Shown here: piece after piece, positions 58,839 through 64,000 of the stretch | Layout of the letters: each line of letters opens with the position of its first letter | Numbering within the stretch: the first letter of the stretch is position 1 | NCBI RefSeq assembly: GCF_900163645.1 | Contig: NZ_FUKM01000058.1 | Coordinates: 42,218 to 106,217 of the forward strand | DNA length: 64,000 nucleotides | Direction of reading: 5' to 3' | Source of the DNA: Halomonas citrativorans | Lineage (GTDB): Bacteria; Pseudomonadota; Gammaproteobacteria; Pseudomonadales; Halomonadaceae | The notes under the pieces: generated by a model | Databases searched by the model: none | Told to the model about the DNA's origin: nothing | What the model saw: the letters and a program-made list of their open reading frames with translations, nothing else | Position numbers and translations under genes: made by a program

Positions 58839-59180
58839 GTATCCTTACATTATCGTCGGCAGTACCCCTATCGGCTATTAAAGACCTCTTCGATACAAAC
58901 CAACCTATCCATGGTTACCTTATATTAGCAGTTAGATAAGTGGCTAACTTGTCTCAAGAGCCACACCCTGCTTTTCCTCCAAGCCTATCGTCAACCAAAG
59001 AAATACCCCCATATCCCACGCAGCATTATCATTCTGTATCAGTATAGTCATTTATTTTTAAACGGTTATTCGTACGCACAACACAAAAGGCGATTTACAA
59101 CCCGCTGACATGAGCCCTATAGTCACTATTACAATTCAGTATCCTTTTCATTAATCCAACGTAATACAGGGAGTGATTTT
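58839..59180. other. 342-bp intergenic region between divergent ctaA and lipoprotein genes
   Basis: AT-rich, no open frame of note and no tRNA-like structure. It should hold two divergent promoters; only the plus-strand candidate at 59094-59123 stands out. Confidence 0.6.
59094..59123 (+). promoter_or_regulatory. Candidate promoter of the small lipoprotein gene
   Basis: TTTACA (59094-59099) and TATAGT (59118-59123) are 18 bp apart, about 60 bp before the ATG. Confidence 0.4.
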
Positions 59181-59393
59181 ATGCTGCAATATCGTCTCAC
59201 CACCGGGATGGTGGCTTTTCTGGCGTTAATGGCAATGGCGTCGCTAGCGGGATGCACGACGTATACTTGGCCAGATGGCTCAAAAGAAACCGTACTTGGC
59301 GTTGCGCCGGAGGATGAAAATAAACGCTATGAAGAGCAGCAAGCCGAAAGTGTCAGATACCGCGTACCAGGTGAAATTCCAGAAACTCAGTAG
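59181..59393 (+). CDS. Small lipoprotein of unknown function
   Basis: 70 residues. A hydrophobic signal peptide ends in the lipobox SLAGC, giving lipidated Cys25 (MASLAGCTTYTWPDG). The mature part is 46 residues, charged and without a known domain (TYTWPDGSKETVLGV). The start has an AGGGAG site 8 nt upstream. It stands alone between ctaA and the IS66 remnant. Confidence 0.75.
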   Translation: MLQYRLTTGMVAFLALMAMASLAGCTTYTWPDGSKETVLGVAPEDENKRYEEQQAESVRYRVPGEIPETQ

Positions 59394-59574
59394 CAACACA
59401 TAGCACTAGCCCTGTTCTTATCCCTGCTTGCGGTGCTTCGTTGAAGCCGTGCACGGGCCTGCCGACCAAGTGCGCAGCACCAACTGACAACCGACCTATT
59501 GACACACTGCCCATGGCTGGCCAAGCGACTGCCCCCTGGCAAGGAAAGAACTCTCAAAATAGCGTTGACAGTCA

Positions 59575-59902
59575 GTAGCTACGGATACCTTGTTGGATAA
59601 AAGTTCGCTGGGGAAAGCCCTGTACTACTTGGATAACCAGTGGGCCCGGCTGACCCGATTTCTGGAAGATGGCCTGCCTGCTGGACAACAACCCGACGGA
59701 GAACGTCATCCAACCGTTCGTGGTGGGGCGTAAAAGCTGGTTGTCCAGCCATACTCCGAGCGGTGCTCATGCCAGCGCGGCAATCTACAGTCTGATCGAA
59801 ACCGCCAAAGCCAATGGCCTCTCGCCCTACGACTACTTACAGTACGTCTTCGCGACGCTACCCACCCTTCCCGATGATGAACTCAACACACTGTTGCCCT
59901 AG
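59575..59902 (+). pseudogene. IS66 family transposase (TnpC) C-terminal remnant, frameshifted
   Basis: Two frames together resemble the end of IS66 transposase. 59575 to about 59675 reads LDKSSLGKALYYLDNQW then ARLTRFLEDG; after a shift near 59673 the frame MACLLDNNPTENVIQPF, GRKSWLSSHTPSGAHASA and IYSLIETAKANGLSPYDYL runs to the stop at 59902. The catalytic core and the accessory genes are missing. The 180 bp before it (59394-59574) hold nothing I recognise; the 150 bp after it hold the right inverted repeat and then no gene. It marks an old insertion next to the fimbrial genes. Confidence 0.85.
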
Positions 59903-59955
59903 CAATGGAAAGAGACATTACCGGTCTAAGCGAAACCTGCATAGGTGGGATTAGT

Positions 59956-59966
59956 GGATCGCTTAC
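59956..59966 (-). mobile_element. Right terminal inverted repeat of the IS66 remnant
   Basis: GGATCGCTTAC is the inverted form of the GTAAGCG-type ends of IS66 elements and lies 54 bp after the transposase stop. No matching left end is found between 59394 and 59575. Confidence 0.6.
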
Positions 59967-60056
59967 ACCGAACCCAAGGAAAAGTAATCTTGATAAAATA
60001 CCCAGGAGCACAAGAAAACGCAGGTGTTACACTTAAAACACACGCAGAACAGCAAA

Positions 60057-60812
60057 CTATTGAGTAATGATTGATATCTCGTTTTTTACGGCCTGCTTTC
60101 TTTGATGCATTATTCCATCGTCATCAATCCAGCCATACCCTATCTGGTCTATAAGAGTGGCTGCATAATTGGCAGGCAACTCAAAACTCTGGCTAGAAAA
60201 AGGGCTCAACATGGGCTCGCCAAGGCTTAGAACATCTTGCGTGTCGTCGTTTATTTTCATATAAGTTAGCGTAAGGTAATACGGACTAAGGTTACTTATC
60301 TCTATCTGGTCTCCTTTTTGTGTTATAGATACAGACTCGGCGGCTTGCTCTAACGTCATATCCAATGATTCTGGGCGTAATATTACCTTCATTTGAGTTT
60401 GCAAAGTGACCGCAACTAAATCCTCACCCTCTTTCTCTTTCCCCAAAGACGTTGGAAGGGGGGGAACCTCATAAATATTGAGCCAGTATAAAGACTCTTT
60501 GTCTTGGGGTAGATTTTGCTTCGTAAATAGCAACCGCAGTGTTTCTGATTCCTGAGATTCCAGTCGAAACACAGGAGGTAAAGGCATAACAGGCGCCTGG
60601 GCTGCCTCGGGCGTGCCACCAGGTCGGCCATCATCTACCCATACTTGAGTAATCACTGGGTAGCTATTTAAATTAACCAATAGCAAGGAAGCTTCACGCT
60701 GATCTAGCGACATGATCACCCGTGTTCGCTCTGCAGAGACACCTGACCATGACAAGCACGAGTACAAGATAGCGTGGACCAATACCAAGTAAAACAGCGT
60801 ACGTTTCATCAT
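60057..60812 (-). CDS. Periplasmic fimbrial chaperone (PapD/FimC-like)
   Basis: 251 residues from ATG 60812, 1 bp after the adhesin stop (TAACATG); ATG 60809 and 60836 are alternatives. A signal peptide covers about the first 30 residues. The first Ig-like domain has the chaperone marks TRVIMSLDQREASLLLVN and VITQVWVDDG, and FRLESQESETLRLLF near residue 90. LYWLNIYEVPP leads to the second domain. It caps pilus subunits in the periplasm and hands them to the usher. It is the last gene of the visible operon. Confidence 0.88.
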   Translation of the reverse strand: MMKRTLFYLVLVHAILYSCLSWSGVSAERTRVIMSLDQREASLLLVNLNSYPVITQVWVDDGRPGGTPEAAQAPVMPLPPVFRLESQESETLRLLFTKQNLPQDKESLYWLNIYEVPPLPTSLGKEKEGEDLVAVTLQTQMKVILRPESLDMTLEQAAESVSITQKGDQIEISNLSPYYLTLTYMKINDDTQDVLSLGEPMLSPFSSQSFELPANYAATLIDQIGYGWIDDDGIMHQRKQAVKNEISIITQ

Positions 60813-60813
60813 G

Positions 60814-62178
60814 TTATTGAACCCGGATAATGACATTTGCCGTAGCCCTGACTTTGCCGCTAGTCACTGGGTGACTTCCTGGAAGCTTTTCTAGCCGTGC
60901 AATAAAATTTTCTATATATTGATTCATGCCGGAATCACTACTTATTAATTGCGATGCATTACCCACGACTGGCAACCACCCCGTTTCGGGAACAACTGTC
61001 CCATCTATGAATCCAGAATTTTGGGTAGACAGCAAAATAATGGGGGTGTTGTCCCGCAAAATCCGTATTCCCACTCCTTCGGCCATTCCCGCTGCCCCGT
61101 AATTATCGGACACTAAATGTGATACTCCTGCGCTTGCATTGACCAGCCCTAAATTACTCGCTGCAGAAAACGCGCCCGAAGACACCATGATCCCCAATGC
61201 CGTATTGTTGTTTGCTATGCCAGATACCATAGCATTCTCACATTTAAAGCTGATTTGAAACACTGCTTCGCTGGTTTCGCCGTTTTCTATAGCACTACGC
61301 TGAATCGTAGGCAGCAGGACATAAGGGGTGGCATTTAATACAACACATGTAGGATAACGTTTTAACGTAACTTGCCCATACAGACCAATGGCACCGGGCC
61401 AACGACCATGCCAACCAGTGATATCAGAAGCATGAGTGACTCCCGTTTTGGGGCCAGCAAGGCCGTTACCTCGTAGAGCTATATAGGCATTTGGTTGGCT
61501 GTACGACATCGGGCGTGTCAGCACGTTGCTGTTATAATAATGATATGTTGTAGAGCCAGCGCTGAACAAATCTGCTCGTATGGTAGAAAGATTTTTCGCC
61601 TTTACCAGTCGGTAGCCTCGTGAATCGACATCCAGATCTGTCAGCAGACGCTCTTTCCATATGTCCGTAATATACTCGCCAGTGGTCACATTGCTGAGTC
61701 GTAATAAAATATTATCCCAAACCGTGTCATAAGCCGCTTCTAGCCCTAGCGCTCGTCCTGTTGTATCTCCCTTCGGGCTGCCGCCGTAGCCGCTGTAGCG
61801 GTTGTCCCCGTTCGTAGAATACATCTCATAGATATCCTCGCCAGGTGCGCAACGCGTGAATACACGTTCTGGATCATAACCCGCCGGCTGTCCGTACTGG
61901 ATGAAGGGTGCAATGCTACTAGCCAAGAGCGTGCCGTGAGGTACGAGAGAACCATTACTCAAGTTGACGACAGAAGGCAAGCCCAGATTCCCGTTACAGG
62001 TACCACACGCCCCACTCCAAGGACCCGACTGACCCTCACCGATATGGATAGAGGAGTTTCCAGGGTTGTTTGATGGCGCTTGGGTTACTTTGTAGCAGCG
62101 AGCCCAAGCTTCAGAAAACGGCATACACAACAAAATCATAAAACCATAAAATTTTAGCGTATTAATTCTGAATTTCAT
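60814..62178 (-). CDS. Fimbrial tip adhesin-like protein (two-domain)
   Basis: 454 residues from ATG 62178, overlapping the usher stop by 4 bp; a longer frame to 62220 lies inside the usher gene. A signal peptide ends near SEAWARC (about 27). The first 250 or so residues form a putative receptor-binding domain of no family I recognise, with a Cys-rich early segment (GACGTCNGN). The last 170 residues look like a pilin domain (SFKCENAMVSG, GVGIRILRDNTPI), ending with the alternating strand GKVRATANVIIRVQ that pilins use for chaperone and donor-strand contacts. Length and place between usher and chaperone suggest a tip adhesin. Base composition is lower in GC than the housekeeping genes. Confidence 0.75.
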   Translation of the reverse strand: MKFRINTLKFYGFMILLCMPFSEAWARCYKVTQAPSNNPGNSSIHIGEGQSGPWSGACGTCNGNLGLPSVVNLSNGSLVPHGTLLASSIAPFIQYGQPAGYDPERVFTRCAPGEDIYEMYSTNGDNRYSGYGGSPKGDTTGRALGLEAAYDTVWDNILLRLSNVTTGEYITDIWKERLLTDLDVDSRGYRLVKAKNLSTIRADLFSAGSTTYHYYNSNVLTRPMSYSQPNAYIALRGNGLAGPKTGVTHASDITGWHGRWPGAIGLYGQVTLKRYPTCVVLNATPYVLLPTIQRSAIENGETSEAVFQISFKCENAMVSGIANNNTALGIMVSSGAFSAASNLGLVNASAGVSHLVSDNYGAAGMAEGVGIRILRDNTPIILLSTQNSGFIDGTVVPETGWLPVVGNASQLISSDSGMNQYIENFIARLEKLPGSHPVTSGKVRATANVIIRVQ

Positions 62179-64000
62179 GGTGCCTCTGAAAGGTGGAGTA
62201 TTGGGGAAGAGTTGCGGCATGGGGCCTTCAGTTGAATCAAGTCCTGAGTTTTATCTTCGCTAGTAATGTCATAAGAAATAACGCAGGTGTGTTTATCATC
62301 ATCTCCCCAGCGTATAAGCAATGCGCCTTGCTGCTCTTGCACCCGAGCATATACTTGCTCGCCTTGACCAACCACACCAATATCACGCTCTTGCTCACTA
62401 GAGACAGCTGCTCCTAACGGTATAGGATTACCATCCTCCAATTCAGATTGAATTAAAATGGCTTGCCCAAAGCGAGTATCAAAGGAAACATAAAGCATCG
62501 CGCCCGCATAGGGGACTACATGTTTTTCTGTTTCTAATAGTTCAGTATAGGAAGGCAAGCCTTGAGGATCTATTCTTATGGAGTTATCGCGGAAGGCACT
62601 TAATGCAGGCACAATCGCATATCCACTACTGTTTATACGTGAACCTTGACCATGTCGCACCATAGCGCCTTCTGCCCCCTCGGCGTGAACCAAAGCAAAC
62701 GTATCACTCAAATATGGACCCAACGTCACGCCACCTTTATGTGCCACTAACCCCCCTCGCACGCCTGCACTGTACTGCCTGTAATCATGTGCATGGGCGT
62801 AACCCGCGCTCAATGTCGCTAGCGAACCGCGTTGCTGCACATTCGCGTTCCAGCTGGTATCTCCATAATTACTATCTTGATTGGCTGCCAGGGCATAGCT
62901 AAAGGTATTGTCTCGTCCCATTACGCCGCTAAGTCCTGTCTGTATAGTGTGCCCTGCTTGATCACCTGAGCGTTGTGTATACACCGTATTTAGCTGTGGC
63001 GATTTAGGCGAGCTTCCCAAGGGGAATGAGACGTTTAGGCTAACAACATCTCCTCTGAGAACAGTATTTGATCCAGCAAGAGCCGAGTCTGGCAGGGTCG
63101 GATCATCATATGTTTGATGGTAGGTATTTTTCTGCCTGGACCAGGATAAACCATAGCTAACTTGCTTCCAGTTGTTGGTGTAACCGAATTGAAACTGGCT
63201 GTCCTTTTGCTTGTCTCCATAATAATCGCTGGCGGAACCTGAGAAATATAAAGCTCCATATCTACCCATATTTTGATTAATCAACAAGGTAAATTGATTA
63301 CGCTGCTGATGGCTGTACGAATCCCATTGTCGTCCGTCATCGAGCACGTCGCGTACACCCAGGACATCAGTCATATCACGGTAACCTGCTGTAGAATGAC
63401 GATAGCCCGCGAGCGTCAATGTAGTATTAGTGGGCTGAAATGTGCGACTGTAGCTTGCGCCCAAACGCCACCCCTGCTTTCGTTCGCCACGTTCTACTCG
63501 TGCATTTGAGTAGGTTGCGTTCAATCCTAACGCCCCCCAATGACCTGCTACTACTCCACCACCCAGCAGAGCCAAATAATTATCAGCCGTTCTGGCACCA
63601 AGATTTAGGGTCAGGTTATTATTAATACCTTGTTGATAGGTCGCCTCACCAAACCAGTCGTTATCATATTGAGTGGTTTGACCGATAGTGGCACTGTAGT
63701 TTGACAATCCAGGACGCATCGATTCGGGTACCGCTGCGAAAGGGACCGTAAACTCAGAGGAAGTGCCATCGGCTTCAATGATCTCGACGTTCAGATCACC
63801 GTTATAAGAGGTGTCAAACAAGTCATCGATAATAAATGGACCGGGGGCCACATTGGTTTCTCGAATGATCTGGCCGTGCTGCCTAATAATGACACGCGCT
63901 GACGTTAAGGCTGTGCCACGCACTTCGGGGGCATAATTTCGTTGACTAGGTTTTGTACGAAAAGTGATATCTGCTAAGTTTTCCCATGCAATAGCTGCAT
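62175..64000 (-). CDS. Fimbrial outer membrane usher protein, C-terminal part
   Basis: The frame is open to the right edge (608 visible codons); the start lies outside. The visible part covers the end of the N-terminal region (RNYAPEVRGTALTSARVIIR, NVAPGPFIIDDLF) and the beta-barrel strands (NQFTLLINQNMGRYG, ALYFSGSASDYYG, FGYTNNWKQVSYGLSWSRQ). The plug region and the C-terminal domain follow (VPYAGAMLYVSFDTRFG, GQGEQVYARVQE, CVISYDI). It translocates and assembles chaperone-bound subunits across the outer membrane. The stop overlaps the adhesin start. Confidence 0.92.
   Translation of the reverse strand, partial: AAIAWENLADITFRTKPSQRNYAPEVRGTALTSARVIIRQHGQIIRETNVAPGPFIIDDLFDTSYNGDLNVEIIEADGTSSEFTVPFAAVPESMRPGLSNYSATIGQTTQYDNDWFGEATYQQGINNNLTLNLGARTADNYLALLGGGVVAGHWGALGLNATYSNARVERGERKQGWRLGASYSRTFQPTNTTLTLAGYRHSTAGYRDMTDVLGVRDVLDDGRQWDSYSHQQRNQFTLLINQNMGRYGALYFSGSASDYYGDKQKDSQFQFGYTNNWKQVSYGLSWSRQKNTYHQTYDDPTLPDSALAGSNTVLRGDVVSLNVSFPLGSSPKSPQLNTVYTQRSGDQAGHTIQTGLSGVMGRDNTFSYALAANQDSNYGDTSWNANVQQRGSLATLSAGYAHAHDYRQYSAGVRGGLVAHKGGVTLGPYLSDTFALVHAEGAEGAMVRHGQGSRINSSGYAIVPALSAFRDNSIRIDPQGLPSYTELLETEKHVVPYAGAMLYVSFDTRFGQAILIQSELEDGNPIPLGAAVSSEQERDIGVVGQGEQVYARVQEQQGALLIRWGDDDKHTCVISYDITSEDKTQDLIQLKAPCRNSSPILHLSEAP

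Noticed and set aside
58839..59180. Search for tRNA or small RNA genes in the longest gene-free stretch
   Set aside because: No cloverleaf, no strong hairpin with a T run and no other RNA signature were found.

Overview
The window is a 64 kb piece of a gammaproteobacterial chromosome. Gene content and protein style point to a Halomonas-like bacterium (Halomonadaceae), but no rRNA or other strict marker is present, so this is inference. Genes are dense. There is no rRNA, tRNA, CRISPR array or intact insertion sequence. Both edges cut a gene: a SulP anion transporter on the left and a fimbrial usher on the right.

Region 1 (about 1.3-20.8 kb) is a carboxylic-acid uptake and beta-oxidation region. 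A TAXI-type TRAP transporter (binding protein plus fused permease) precedes four plus-strand genes: a FadB/PimF-like crotonase protein with a decayed dehydrogenase half, a large/small acyl-CoA dehydrogenase pair, and a PaaG-like crotonase. A nitronate-monooxygenase-like flavoprotein and etfBA, the electron acceptor of the dehydrogenases, follow on the minus strand. Next is an overlapping minus-strand operon (acyl-CoA dehydrogenase, acyl-CoA ligase, hotdog thioesterase, unknown polytopic membrane protein). Divergent from it are a 3-hydroxyacyl-CoA dehydrogenase and a thiolase, then an IclR regulator. The divergent promoter region carries two copies of a 15-17 bp palindrome flanking a good sigma70 promoter, which is a likely operator pair.

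Region 2 (20.8-33.9 kb) holds an MCE/Mla-type lipid ABC operon (permease with STAS domain, ATPase, MlaD-like protein, PqiC-like lipoprotein). Convergent to it is a branched-chain 2-oxoacid dehydrogenase operon (E1alpha, E1beta, E2) whose last gene, 20 bp behind E2, is a eukaryotic-type Ser/Thr kinase. A YehZYXW/OsmF-type osmoprotectant ABC operon follows.

Region 3 (33.9-58.8 kb) is core housekeeping: glnS-cysS, ppiB-lpxH, ppiD, hupB, tig-clpP-clpX-lon, a MioC-like flavodoxin, thrS-infC-rpmI-rplT-pheS-pheT-ihfA, an OmpA-type lipoprotein, a DUF2489 protein and ctaA. It shows classical translation-level control signals: an ATC start for infC, a hairpin before thrS whose 7-nt loop reads like the tRNA-Thr(GGU) anticodon loop, and an intrinsic terminator between rplT and pheS. 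A decayed CBS-EAL gene lies at 47.2-47.7 kb.

Region 4 (58.8-64 kb) is accessory: a small lipoprotein, a frameshifted IS66 transposase end with its right inverted repeat, and a chaperone-usher fimbrial operon (usher, two-domain tip adhesin, chaperone) that runs off the window.

No wholly new system is proven here. The best candidates for follow-up are the thrS leader hairpin, the kinase linked to the branched-chain dehydrogenase, the decayed fusion enzyme inside the dicarboxylate-like beta-oxidation cluster, and the paired palindromes.
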